This document shows positions 20,968-32,849 of a stretch of 64,000 nt of DNA, piece by piece. The position numbers and the translations under genes are program-made. How positions within the stretch are numbered: the stretch's first letter is position 1; every line of letters starts with the position of its first letter. The notes beneath the pieces were generated by a model. That model saw only the letters and a program-made list of their open reading frames with translations, did not search any database and was not told the origin of the DNA. Source of the stretch: Evernia prunastri (lineage: Eukaryota; Ascomycota; Lecanoromycetes; Lecanorales; Parmeliaceae); the NCBI GenBank assembly GCA_003184365.1, contig NKYR01000144.1, positions 22,475-86,474 on the forward strand, given 5' to 3'.

Positions 20968-23394
20968 ATGCATATCATTCCCAAAATGGCCTCACCTGGG
21001 CTCGGTGCATCAAGCAAGATGACGCTAGGGCGTTCGCAAAGGTCTTGGAGACATAAGACTTTCTCGACGGTGCAGCGATTGGCAACTACTACCTCTGTTT
21101 ACCCTTCTGCTCGTGCACCCAAAGTCAATAAAGACAGGTTGTGGGCCGATATTCATCAAACTTGTCAATTTGGGCAGGGTGAAAGATGGGGCAAGTAGGT
21201 CATTGTCCCAAGTCTTCTCTTTTTGGAAAACAGAAGACGTCAGTACTGTCTGCTCCGATTTAGCTGACCTCGCAGAGGCGAGCACGAGACTGGTATGTCC
21301 AGGCTGGCTCTATCTGATGGCGATCGAGAAGCTCGCGACTGGTTTGTGGCAACTACAGAATCTCTTGGTTGTAGCACCAATGTTGATTCGATGGTATGAG
21401 GAGCGACCTGCGGCCCTTTTGGTGATCCTACAAGTTGATTTTCGATATTTTCGATGCAGGGTAACATATTTGCGGTAAGAAGAGGAATCAACAAAGAGCC
21501 GCCAACAGTTGCAGGATCACATTTAGATACCCAGCAAGTCTTCCAAAGCAGAATAATTACCAGAGCCGATGATTGATCGTCTACAGACCCACTGGGGGCC
21601 GATATGTAAAACCAGGCTGTGCTAGTGGTCAGAGCAAAGCTGATCAAAGAGCAGGATGGGATCCTAGGAGTCTGTGCCGGTGTCGAAATGCTTAAAGTCT
21701 TACACGAGCAGAAAATCGAAACTCATTTTCCAGTGGGCGTGGTCAACTGGACCAAGTGAGCCACACTGATGCAAACGTTTAACAACACTGATACGTGGTT
21801 TGGCTCGCAGCGAAGAGGGGGCAAGATTTCCCATCTCAATGGTATCATCAGGAGTATGGGCCGGCAAAATTCCCATCGAAAAAGCTTACAGTCTTCAAGA
21901 AATTGGAGGTGGGAAGCAGACCATGAAGCACGAGCTCGAACGTATTGGCTATCTTGGTGCAACAGAATCCAGCTTTAGTGCAATGCCTATCGCAGTAAGT
22001 AGCAAAATCTTTGGCCTTTCACAGGTAGAAAGCTGATCGTGATCGCAGGCACACTTTGAATTGCATATCGGTAAGGGCAGTTGTTCCTGTTTTTTGGGAC
22101 TTCCTTGTTGCGATTTCTCAGACCATCTGTACCCATTCTAGTGCTAGATTCGCTCTGCAAGCTCCATCTTAATTTGCAAACATTGTTAGACTGATCTGTG
22201 GGGAGATAGAACAAGGTCCTCGTCTTGAAAGCCAGAAGCAGAAGATTGGAGTGGTTCATGGTGTAAGCTAAGAGTACTGGAAATTTGAACCAGCCTGTTG
22301 ACCACCACAAGGTCCAAGCCTACCGCTGGCACACTATAGAGGTCAAAGGTCGCGACTGTCATACGTAAGTATCTTAGGACTCCAAATCTCCTCCTCTGAA
22401 CCAGGTATTGAGTCTTGAGATATGTTTTGAGAGTGTTTACTCTCTAGACGGTATTTAAGGCTCCCCTCAAACAAGCCAGACTGACGCCGAATTCACAATC
22501 AGTGGCACAACCGATTTTAGCAATAGATCTGAGTATGCGTTTCCAGTGCAGTCATTGTGGATTAGGAGGTGGAAACCTTGAGCCTGGAGACTTTTCTTGG
22601 AAGCTATTTACTCCATTGACAAATTCCAATAGTCAAGGCTTTCCCTCAAAAAGGCGATACTGACTCCTAACTCTTGCTATAGTGCGATGCTCACGGCAGC
22701 AAAAATGATACTACATTCCCATCGACTTGCAGCGAAGCACTCTTGCTTGGCAAGTACTGGCCTCTTGAGTTTGAAACCTGGCAGCACAAACACTGTGCCA
22801 GGAAATGTGCGTTTTGCCCTTGACATCCGGGCCGGCGAAGACGATCGCTTGATGATGCTGGAACATGAGCTCAAAGTGGACTTTGATAAGATTGCAAAAA
22901 ATGAAGCAGTAGATGATTTGAACGAGGGCGGTACTATTGGCAGAGCATGCACTGCGGAATGGACTCTAGATGCACCAAGTGAAGCCATCAAGTTCGATGA
23001 AGACTGTATTCGTTGCGTGGATGAAAGCGCAAGAGAACTCTTCGGAGATGAACATGGGAAACTCACACAGGCAATGATTAGTGGAGCTGGGCAGTACGAA
23101 CTCCCGAGCCCCTGATTCCTCCGAATGTCTTCAAAGCTTCGGGGCTCCTCACTCATTTTCATGACTCGAATTCTCGCATAGAAGAAGCTGCTGCTGACAG
23201 GAGAATCATTCAGTGACAGTGTCTTCTGCAGCAAAGTAGCACCGACGTCGATGATATTCGTACCATGTCGCGATGGAATCTCCCATAATCCAGCCGAACA
23301 TTGTTCGCAGGAAGATTGCGCGATTGGAGCGCAGGTTCTTTTGGGCGCCGTGATCAAATATGATTTGCTTAGAGCACAACGAAGTAGTAGGTGA
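20968..23394 (+). CDS. M20-family amidase: N-carbamoyl amino acid / allantoate amidohydrolase type (490 aa)
   Basis: Binuclear metal amidohydrolase of the hydantoinase/carbamoylase family; substrate could be an N-carbamoyl amino acid, beta-ureidopropionate or allantoate, and sequence alone does not decide. Twelve exons: 20968-21194, 21276-21393, 21460-21533, 21587-21605, 21655-21755, 21811-21994, 22049-22070, 22210-22262, 22312-22364, 22503-22532, 22683-23093, 23214-23394. All junctions keep frame. Metal-site residues are present: His136 and Asp138 (GSHLDTQ), Asp147, Glu181/182 (NEEG), His247 (ELHIEQG), His431 (SGAGHDS). HTGTTDF and RSDAML are typical. The intron 21534-21586 starts with GC (GCAAGT). 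Unspliced, it looks like a pseudogene; spliced, it is intact. The first ATG gives a Ser/Arg-rich leader that might be mitochondrial. Confidence 0.85.
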
Positions 23395-23658
23395 TAGAGA
23401 AGAACCGCTCTGTAGGCTTTGTGGCAGAATGTAGGGTCATTTATTCGCAGATGTACAGTTCAGCATGTACACATCAGTCAGTAGCACGTCACAAGGAACG
23501 CGGAACAGATACTGTAGGAGACTTTGGCTTTTCATTGGAGGCTGGCTATTCGCAGTATGCTCCGGCTCCTTCAACCAAAGCTAATCCCGCCTTCTCTCTG
23601 ACTCGGCCAAACACTTCCCCTTTCAGCCGCTCGAGCCACTCAAGATCACATGAGTCCC

Positions 23659-24467
23659 TCAAGAAGGAGGACCACCACGGCCCCTGCCAAAACCGCCGCG
23701 GAATGAGGGAGCAAATTCGCCAGGAGCGCCACCTTCCTTGGCGTCACCCATTTCACGTCTTCGGTATCCGCCTTCACGGTCTCCACGATCGCCACGATCG
23801 CCACGAGGCCCGCCACGTCCACCAGGGCGACGCTCACGGTCGTCACCACCCATCATACCCTTGGGAGGGGCGTGAGAACGCTGTTGCTTGATGTGGGTAG
23901 CAGGCACGATCTCGGCCGGTAGATGAAGCCATTCGCGGAGGTAATCAAGACCTTCGGGCGTAAGAGTGTAGTAATACCACTGCCATGAAAACCTTTCGCG
24001 TTTTAGCAATATCCTATCCGCTATTTGCTAAGTGTAGAGAGCAAAGACAACTCACTGAGTCTTCAGGTAGCCGCGAGAGGTTAGAGACTGGCATGCCTTG
24101 ACGACCTGAGACACGTGAGAATCAATCAGGCTTTTCAGGCATTGTAGATCTTACATAGAGGTTCTTGGTGTCAATCTCGTTGTGCTTCGGGAGGTTAAAA
24201 TCTTTCTTCGCAGTGAGAACTCCCTCTGGGAATGGGTGAGCATGGACAGATGGAGCCAGCAAAAATTGCAGTCTGGGTCGAACTTGGTAGGCGAAGAGAC
24301 GTACCACGGAAGAGATACTCGTGGATCTTCTTTCTGTCCGCCTTGGGGATGAGCCTGGTATTATTTAGCTATGTCTTAAGCGGACTCAGATATGTCGCAG
24401 ATATCATCGCTTGCGCTCAGCCTTGAGAGACATCTTGACATTTGTTGATATGAAAATGAACCTACAT
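23659..24467 (-). CDS. RPS10: 40S ribosomal protein S10, eS10 (168 aa)
   Basis: Small-subunit ribosomal protein. Exons leftwards: 24467-24466 (2 nt), 24354-24305, 24225-24155, 24105-24056, 23992-23659. The body reads [61 protein letters not shown], standard eS10, then a tail rich in RGG/GDRG repeats (about aa 100-168). The only way found to obtain the conserved initiator Met is an intron inside the start codon: AT at 24467-24466, then GTAGGT, with the acceptor supplying G at 24354. It shares a promoter with SDE2. The identity is certain; the start-codon splice is inference. Confidence 0.93.
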
Positions 24468-24721
24468 GATCGCGAGTTCCTGTCGTAGTTCGGGGAATCG
24501 CTTTGATCGATGCTGTGCTTGATTTATGTACTGAGATTACCGGCGAAGCACCAAATTTGTGGGAGCTAGTGAATTAGATTAGCGCGCGGCGTCTGCGCGG
24601 CAATTAATTTTTTTCAGTGGCATTTGGATAAGTACCTAGAGGTAAGATATCATCAGAAAGGCCCGTACATGACCTCTCTTTGAAGGGAATCTTCCGAATA
24701 CTCTGCCCGAAAGGTCTTACG
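24468..24721. promoter_or_regulatory. shared promoter of RPS10 and SDE2
   Basis: 254 bp between divergent starts. Near 24580-24600 there is a GC-rich, partly palindromic stretch (GCGCGCGGCGTCTGCGCGG) followed by an AT-rich run; it is the only distinctive block here and a candidate activator site, by inference only. Confidence 0.45.
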
Positions 24722-25627
24722 ATGGCTCCCCGAACGATCAACGTCTTCTTGACTTCATTTCCCGGTCTTGGTCTACCGCCTACCTTGACTCTACCCATCG
24801 ACAGCTCTACTTCTATCGCAGATTTGAGGCAACAGCTTTCAGATCGACTTCCGCACATAGGCTCTCGACTTGTTCTGACCACCACCTCAAACAAGGAGGT
24901 CCTCTCTTCAGAGATACCGGTATCCTCCTTACTTTCTAATTCCCGCGATGCATTCGTGCCTCTCCGACTCTCCGTACCGTTATGTGGTGGCAAGGGTGGC
25001 TTCGGGTCTCAGCTTCGCGCAGCTGGTGGGCGCATGTCATCCAAGCGGAAGAACAACCAAGGTGATAGCAATAGTTCCAACCGCAATCTAGACGGGCGGC
25101 GTCTCAGAACGGTCAATGAGGCAAAAGCCCTTGCGGAGTATCTCGCGATGAAACCAGAGATGGAGAGAAAAGATAAGGAGACTAGACGGGCTCGCTGGGA
25201 GCAAGTTGTTGCTCTTGCCGAAAAACGGGAGGAAGAGATTCGGAGTGGGTCAAAAGGAAAAGTTGACGGCAAATGGGTGGAATGTAAGGAAGAAGCTGGA
25301 GAGCGGGCACGAGAAGCAGTGCTGGCAGCAATGAAATCTGGAGATTACCATGATAATCCCAAGGAGTCCTCCAGCGGTAGCTCTTCCGGCGCATCTGCTC
25401 AGGCAAGTGAGGAGAGCGAGGAGGACGATTTGGGAGACCCGAAACACGCGGCACTCCAAGTATCCTCAAATTCAAAACCAGCACCTTTGCTCGCAAGATC
25501 ATACTTCGGGTTCGAGGAAGACGAGGAATTCATGAGTGATAACGACGAGGAAGGAGAGCCGGCCAATCGTACAATAATCGACACTGCACGGGTAAACAGC
25601 AAGGGCAAGGTCAAAGTCATGGTGTAG
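24722..25627 (+). CDS. SDE2: Sde2 splicing / genome-stability factor with ubiquitin-like N terminus (301 aa)
   Basis: In fission yeast and humans Sde2 is made as a ubiquitin-fold precursor, cleaved after a GG~KGG motif, and the C-terminal product joins the spliceosome (excision of selected introns) and protects replication forks and telomeres. Here residues 1-90 form a ubiquitin-like domain ending LCGGKGGFGS, so cleavage after Gly90 would expose Lys91. The downstream Sde2 signature GSQLRAAGGRMSSKRK is followed by NRNLDGRRLRTVNEAKALAEYL, a coiled-coil (about 150-200) and an acidic Ser-rich C terminus. Single exon. The first ATG after an in-frame run of non-ATG codons, 24722, is the natural start. 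Confidence 0.92.
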   Translation: MAPRTINVFLTSFPGLGLPPTLTLPIDSSTSIADLRQQLSDRLPHIGSRLVLTTTSNKEVLSSEIPVSSLLSNSRDAFVPLRLSVPLCGGKGGFGSQLRAAGGRMSSKRKNNQGDSNSSNRNLDGRRLRTVNEAKALAEYLAMKPEMERKDKETRRARWEQVVALAEKREEEIRSGSKGKVDGKWVECKEEAGERAREAVLAAMKSGDYHDNPKESSSGSSSGASAQASEESEEDDLGDPKHAALQVSSNSKPAPLLARSYFGFEEDEEFMSDNDEEGEPANRTIIDTARVNSKGKVKVMV

Positions 25628-26170
25628 GAAGTCTTGGCACACATCGTGCCATTCAGTTGGAATCAAAGGATGGCTTTATTAAAAACCTCAATCTCAATGG
25701 GCACTTTCGGCTTGGTACTTAGCCAACTAGATCTTATTTTCGGGTTACGTCTAGGGTTCAGGTTGAGATACCTTGCCAAAAATTAGTACCTAAAATGTAC
25801 GGATGATCAAGAGCCTACAAGTAAGTCCAACTATCCGCTTTCTCAAGTCTTTTAAAAGGCAGGACTTGATAGCTCAACCACAGCTCTTTGGAGTCCCAGG
25901 TACGGATAAAACCAGATAGTATTTACCATATACACATTTACTTTTCATACCTTCGAGCCTACCGAGCTCACAAATTTAGAATCTTCGCTGTGTACTTCGT
26001 AGTACTCTATCTGCACTGTGTACTCTATCTGGTCATACTAATTGTATTTTACGTGCGCTAAACCTTACATTAAACTAGCTGAGGTTTGAAAGCTCCCAAA
26101 ATGACGACTAGACCTGTAGACAGATTAGAATCGCAAGAGAACAACCTCTCGATTGAGATCGACCTGATTA
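25628..26170. other. intergenic
   Basis: About 540 bp between two plus-strand genes. AT-rich, with short repeats of a GTGTACTCTATCTG-like phrase around 26000-26035. No gene or RNA recognised. Confidence 0.5.
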
Positions 26171-28212
26171 ATGGCATACGGCATACGAACAATTCATCTA
26201 CTAAAAGCTCCCAGCCATTCGATACCATTGTTTCTTTGCCCCTTACTCGCATCCTGTGTCAGCATCAGCCATGGGCCTAGAAGACGGTGTTTGAGACCTC
26301 GCCGGCACCAGCTCCATGTTGATACTACCATAACATCCTTGCATAGCCTTCCAGATCCTTCACATTTATTGGATCTCCCGCGATCATGCCCAGGCTGCGG
26401 TGCGTTCACACAGACCGTCAGCCCGGAGCAGCCCGGCTTCTATGGCACCAATCGAAAGTCCGTGAAGGCCTTCATAGATCGCAAAGGGCAATGTCCGTAT
26501 CAAGGACATGATGGCGAGTCAGTACTGTTTGAACTTGTCTTGGGAGCTGCAGACGCATCTTTGTTGGCTCAGATGGGCCTACAGGAAGACGGAGAGAACA
26601 GGACAAGGGGTCAGATATGATGAGCAGAATCAAGCATCAAACTAATTTAGACACAGGCCGCAAAAGCTCGAAAGATATATCCACACCAGTGTGCAACCGC
26701 TGTCATGACTTGATACATCATCGTACTGGCCGTTCCGTATTTCACCCAACAATCCAATCGATTCAAGAGATCATTGCCGAATCGCCATATAAATACAACC
26801 ACGTCTATCATGTCCTAGATGCAGCCGACTTTCCACTCTCTCTTGTACCTTCTCTTCAGAAGACTCTTTCATTAGCATCGCAAAGATCAATGAACCGGAG
26901 AGCTAAGACTAACCACTATCAGTATGGGCGCAAAGCGGAAATGAGCTTCATTATTACACGTTCGGATCTATTGGCCCCGAAGAAGGAACAGGTCGATGGC
27001 CTAATGCCTTACATGTTACAAGTCCTTCGTGATGCTTTGGGTGACACCGCTGATAATGTACGCCTTGGTAATGTGCGCTGTGTGAGTTCCAAAAGGGGTT
27101 GGTGGACGAAGCAGGTCAAGGAAGATGTTTGGAACCGAGGTGGAGGCGGGTGGATGGTTGGAAAGGTCAACGTCGGCAAAAGCAACCTGTTTGAGAATAT
27201 CTTACCGAAAGGCCGCAATGAGGAATGCTGTGTTGGCTCTTTGCACCATGCTGCGCCGCAACAATTGCCTACTGACTTACCTAATGCCGACGGAGACGGA
27301 CAAGAAAGGAATGAATCGACCCAGGACCTGCCCGATAACACGGAGTCACAGCTCCTAGGAAACTCTCTTTTACCTCCTGCGCCACCAGAGACTCCGTTTC
27401 CTGTGTTGCCTTTAGTATCGCCTCTTCCTGGGACAACAGCGTCTCCAATCAGAATACCCTTTGGCGGTGGTAAAGGGGAACTGATTGATTTACCTGGTTT
27501 AGCGCGTGGTGATCTTGATCAATTCGTAACTGATGCGCACAAGACTGATCTTGTAATGCGTGATCGGGTCAAGCCGGAGCAACTCGTGATTAAGCCTGGC
27601 CAGTCACTCCTCGTTGGAGGACTGTTGCGTATCACGCCGGCTACGCCTAACCTAGTCTTTTTAGCCTACCCATTTCTACCATTGAAGTGCGATATTACCT
27701 CTACAGAACGGGCAATTGCAATTCATACTCAGCACGAAACCTCCGGTGTATCTACAATTGCTAGGCCCGGCATTGGAAGCAGAATGCAATCGGCTGGAAT
27801 TTTGTCTTTGAAATGGAACGTCACTAAGCAGCGTGCTGGACCGTTGACCAAGGCTGCTGCTGCTGGGTTGAGCACGCATACATTACCATTTATGGTGTTC
27901 TCAGCGGATGTCCTGATCGAAGGATGCGGCTGGGTCGAGCTCGTTGCCCAAGTGCGAAAAAAGGACATGGAAACAGAGATGGAGCCCAGTGACCTTTTCG
28001 ATACGAGACCATATCCAAGGGTTGAGATTTCCAGTCCTGATGGTGGATATGTAGGAGTCCGGCGACCTATGGGTATCTGGTCACTCTGTGGCAAGAAGCC
28101 TGTGTCGTCGAGAAGAACGCCGGGGAGGCCGAGACGTAGCATGAAAGGGTTCAAAAAGCAATTGAAGAAAGCCAGAAGAGCAGCGTCCCTTCCTACAACG
28201 AGGACGGATTAA
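26171..28212 (+). CDS. GEP3: mitochondrial circularly permuted GTPase GEP3 / YqeH type (664 aa)
   Basis: Mitochondrial GTPase of the YqeH class, needed for small mitoribosomal subunit assembly. Exons 26171-26609 and 26657-28212; the 46-nt intron has an ACTAAT branch. The N terminus is basic and free of early acidic residues (mitochondrial presequence likely). A zinc motif is formed by CPGC (aa 73-76) and CNRC after the intron. The GTPase motifs occur in permuted order: the G4-like TRSD first, then G1 GKVNVGKSNL (about aa 313), then G3 DLPGL (about aa 423). The C-terminal half is long and basic, ending in a Lys/Arg tail. A low-complexity insert of about 80 residues sits between G1 and G3. Confidence 0.85.
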
Positions 28213-28660
28213 TCTTCCACAGTAAGAAATTAGATTCGCGGATAGAATGGGTGTCCCTAGTTGAAAACTATTCGTTTTTGTACTATAATACAAAACCACT
28301 AGATTACGAATTTAACTTGATGTAGAGCTCCACAGCTTGGCTCTTGGCTTGAAAGGTCAAGCTTCACTTTGGCCGTTCTCTCTCTATTTTCAATCATGCC
28401 CTTCTTGCGTATAGAGTTCCAGGAAATGTCCAGCTTATTGGTGCGCAAACACGATTCTCCAATATCTTTACTGCGACTCCCAGACAAGACCGTTTTCGAT
28501 ACAGGCCAATTACTTGCACGACGTACTGCCCACTCGTGCCTACCGTATCTCTCAAGATCAGCATCGACTTAAGTGGTCTAGGATAGAAGCTACCCATTGC
28601 TATCGGCTTTCAAGGCTCGACTGCGACAACAATCAATCAACACTGACCCACTGGTAAAGG
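28213..28660. other. intergenic
   Basis: About 450 bp; 3' flank of GEP3 and promoter of the HECT ligase. Short frames on both strands have no recognisable content. Confidence 0.5.
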
Positions 28661-31600
28661 ATGCCTTCTTGGCCCGCACGGCTACACCTTGGTTCTCCTG
28701 CTCCAAGTCCGGGCCCAAAGTCAAGAGCTCCAAAGAGCCCACCGTATCGCGAAGACCAGATTGAAGATAGTACTGACCACGACCAGCCACTGCACGGCGT
28801 GCCTGTAATAGCTTTGACCGGCGCCTCGAGTCACTCTCGTCCAAGCCATGGACGGTCATACAGCCACCCTTTTCCTTCAATCTTTAGTAGTGGGAGGAAG
28901 GCTGAAAAAACACCCGATATGAACCACAATGATGGCGTCTCAAAGACTATGACTGAGTCCCCGTTTGTATCGACTGGGCTTGCTTCCAAAGATCACATGG
29001 ATGCGGAAAAGCATCTTGTTACAGGCAGATGTATTACATGCGATTCCCTCGTCAGATGGCCGAAACACTTAAACGTGTTCCGCTGCACTGTGTGTCTCAT
29101 GATTAATGACCTAAAGCCGGGAGCAGGGTTATTAGTGGAGGGCCGTGAAGCCCAAGGGCTGAGTAATACCACACCGTCAACAAACTCAGACCTACTCAGA
29201 AAAGGTACCATGCACCCTTTGATTACAATACTCATCTGACGTGCAGTAACAGTCCCGTGTCTGTCTCTCGACAAGACTCGAAAGCTAATTGACGAAGATA
29301 TGAGTTCGTACTTCCAGTCGCGCTTGAAGCAAGGTTCCAGCTATCTTCCTCCACGTTCGCATATGCAAAAAGAACGTAACGACATCATGAATCCTTGCTT
29401 GTCATCACTTCCTCGAAACCCCGGTTATGGAAATTCAAATCCTGGACAGATCGCCCCTAACATGCCATCTCCTTCTAGAGCCGCCCCGCCGCCACCATCA
29501 TCAGCATTGCAGGCGCCGCCGTTCAGAATTACGAGTGCTGCATCTGAAACCCCTCAGCAGCGCGAAATTGAATTTTCTCAACCGATATTTCGGCTGACGG
29601 AAAGTTATATTGCAACTTGTTTCAGCAGTGTCGAATGCTTAAATGTTTCCTTTTTGACCTTCAGATCTCATCATTTGCTTCGAGCCGCCAGCGAAGGCAC
29701 AGTCCTTGAGAAGTGCAAGCCTCCAAGAGCTGAAAGTCGATCTGTTCAGGAGACCCGTTTTCCAGAATTGGATGCGAAAACACTGCTCCTGGGCGACTTC
29801 GCGGAAAATGGGACCTGGTGGACGGGAAGAAGCCATCTAGAGCCCTGGTCTCAAGGCAACGCTCTCAAAGTAGCAGAAGGGGTTTCTGAAGAGAAAAGTA
29901 TTTCGAAGTCCCTACGCATCAATTGGTCGGAGTTGGATGAGTGGTATCACGTAATCGTCACTGTTGGACACTACTGGAAGCAGAGACTACAACATCTTCG
30001 AGAGGGTAATGTCTTGAGCGAGAAAGCAAAGGCAATGTTGATGAATGCATCGACAGAAGATATCGAGCAGATAGAGAAAGATTTTGCCGAAGCCTGGGCT
30101 CATGTCCAGCGAGCGCTGCTCAAGGGGACTGATAATCTGCTTCGACGCCCAGGCCGGCCCTTGAAAACACCTGAAGATTGCCGCTTCTTGCTTGTACTTC
30201 TCACCAATCCGTTGCTGTACATGCCGGAAAACGGTATTACAATCGAGTCCACAGTCGCCAGGTCCGAGATATCTGCTAGTCAGAGCCAGAGGATTGCTCC
30301 GCGCCCACTAATGGCTTCTTTGCGCCAAACTTCAACGTCCGATCTACGGTCTCCGAATACCAGAAATGCTAGCACAGGCAAGCATTCCGGCATTGTTAAG
30401 CGCATCCTAGGCCTCGTGTCAAATCTTCCAAGCGACTGCCACCAAATTTTTATTATCTGGTTTTCTCGGTTATCTGAGGTCCACTTTCGCAAAATCGTAG
30501 ATCTCATTGGAAGTTTCGTTACGTACCGCCTTACTAGACATAACAGCCGAAAGCGATCTAATAGTCATGATCCACATGGCGGTCTCATACCTAGTGTTGC
30601 AAGCCCAGGCCCAGGTCCAGGAAGCTCTGCTCAGCTCCATGCCACTCTCGGTATTCTAGGGGCGCCGAAGTCGCCGGACCGGAATGACACTGGAGTTCCA
30701 TATGGCGAAGACTGGCAGCTAAAAGCCGCTGCAAGGGTTATGTCTTTACTTTTCTCCGCCAACAACCAAGGCTCGTCTCGAATACAAGACAGTACTAAAA
30801 CGCCTCAGTGTGCGGCCGGCAGATTAAGGGCTGGCTCGGCCGCTGGTAATCGGGCCCATCGAAACAGTCAAATTCTCCCAACCAATGCCTTTTACAACAC
30901 TCTTCTGGATTATTCGGACCTGGTAGCCGACTTCGAGGCTTGGGAATTTCGAAGAGGAACATTTTCCTTCTGTCAGTACCCAATGTTCCTGTCGATTTGG
31001 GCTAAAATACGAATCATGGAGCACGACGCTCGTCGGCAAATGGAGATCAAGGCTCGCGAGGCGTTTTTCAACAGCATCATAAGCCGGAAGGCCATAAACC
31101 AGTATCTCGTGCTCAAGGTCCGAAGGAACTGCCTTGTTGAAGATAGTCTTCGTAGTGTCAGCGAGGTTGTTGGTACAGGTCAAGAGGAGATCAAAAAAGG
31201 CTTGCGCATCGAATTCCTGGGTGAAGAAGGCCTAGATTCTGGGGGGCTTCGCAAAGAATGGTTCCTCCTACTGGTTCGTGAAGTGTTCGATCCGGAACAT
31301 GGCTTGTTCGTGTACGATGAAGACTCCCACTACTGCTATTTCAATCCTGGTACGTTCGAGACGTCAGATCAGTTCTTTCTTGTGGGAGCGGTTCTTGGCC
31401 TTGCCATCTACAACTCTACTATCCTTGATGTTGCGCTGCCCCCGTTTGCCTTTCGAAAGTTACTCGCCTCCGCTCCCAATTACACTGGACCTGCTACGTC
31501 ATCATTATGTCCGAGTCCTGGTTATACCCTCGATGATCTGGCGGAGTTTCGGCCAACGCTCGCTAAAGGCCTGAGGCAACTACTTGAGTTCGACGGCGAT

Positions 31601-32224
31601 GTCAAGGAAACATTTTGCCGTGATTTCGTTGCAGTTGCGGAGCGATATGGTCAGCTTGTGGAGGTCCCTCTGTGTCTCAATGGCGAAAGCCGAGTTGTTA
31701 CCAATAGCAATCGACACGAATTCGTAGACCTTTACATCAAGTACCTTCTTGACACGTCTGTCGCTCGTCAATACGAGCCTTTCAAGCGTGGCTTTTTCAC
31801 CGTTTGCGGAGGGAACGCTCTCTCGCTTTTCCGTCCAGAAGAGATTGAGCTTCTTATACGGGGTTCAGATGAGCCACTGGACGTAGCAACACTGCGTACC
31901 GTCGCCATCTACGACGGCTGGGGGAAAGGAACCAATCCATCCGATGAACTTGTGGTAGACTGGTTCTGGGACGCCTTCACAAAGGCTAGTGCCAAAGATC
32001 AGAGGAAGCTATTGAGCTTTATCACTTCAAGCGACCGTATTCCGGCCATGGGCACCACCAGTCTGGTCATCAAGATTACATGCCTTGGGGATCACAGCGA
32101 CAGATTTCCTATAGCCAGAACATGCTTCAACATGCTAGGATTGTACCGGTACCGCAATAGAACTGTCTTGGAGGACAAGCTTTGGAGAGCGGTCATTGAG
32201 AGTGAGGGTTTTGGGATGAGGTGA
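28661..32224 (+). CDS. HECT-type E3 ubiquitin ligase, Hul4-like (1173 aa)
   Basis: Transfers ubiquitin through a thioester on its C-terminal HECT domain. Exons 28661-29204 and 29247-32224. Near aa 122-155 there is a zinc-ribbon-like stretch GRCITCDSLVRWPKH...FRCTVCLMINDL with paired CxxC, typical of the fungal Hul4 branch. The HECT domain occupies about aa 800-1173 and starts around RRQMEIKAREAFFNSI; the catalytic Cys1141 is in the sequence ARTCFNMLGL. GLDSGGLRKEWFLLL and FGMR at the end fit the family. The region between is long and disordered at first, then helical. Hul4 rather than Hul5 or Tom1 is chosen for the N-terminal zinc motif and length. Confidence 0.88.
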
Positions 32225-32849
32225 TAATCTAGATAACTAGGCGCTAGTCGCGCTACGACTGGTTAGCCATGGTGATACGGGCAGCACACAGGTCTGTTAT
32301 GAAGCGGACCTTGAGAGCGGATTGGTTGAGATTATGGGTTTCAAGTCTGGGGCAGACGTATTGTGCTCAAGTCGTTTACACCTTGTCCAAACATAGGCCG
32401 CCCCTAGGGTAAAAGATTTCCCAACTGCCCGAGGGCCGTCTCAAGATCAACAGTATAGTTTCTTGAAACATTTTGGAGTGCTATAAATGAGCTGTTTTAT
32501 GTCTGGCGTAGTAGCAAGCGTAGCTTGCGGTTAGTTCGTCGAGGCACCAGGTCGGTCTATCGTGGACACTGCGTCAAAGTCTTTGGTATTCCTATAGAGC
32601 TGTCTAGACCGACCTTCGATGTCAGCTTAATGGGCCGCATGAAGAGCGTAATGTAACCAACTTTAAGCACGGCAGAAGAGGATGCGTTGGTTTCTAGCTA
32701 CTTTTCAGTATGGTTTAATACGGCAGTTATCTGATGCTACAGGGCTAGACATGTGCATCAATTGAAGGCTTTGCAAGCAACGACTTGGGCAATCCTTCTA
32801 CCACTTGATACCGCTCACTGCATCAGAGATACTGGCAACATTTTTGGGC
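32225..32849. other. intergenic between convergent genes
   Basis: About 625 bp between the HECT stop and the RPL15 stop. It contains one imperfect inverted repeat (AGGTCGGTCTA near 32550 with TAGACCGACCT near 32606) of unknown meaning; nothing else recognised. Confidence 0.45.

Noticed and set aside
20968..23394. Amidase locus as a pseudogene full of stops
   Set aside because: Eleven introns, one of GC-AG type, join twelve exons in a continuous frame with all metal ligands present.
27729..28154. Long minus-strand frame opposite GEP3
   Set aside because: Antisense shadow of a well-supported exon.
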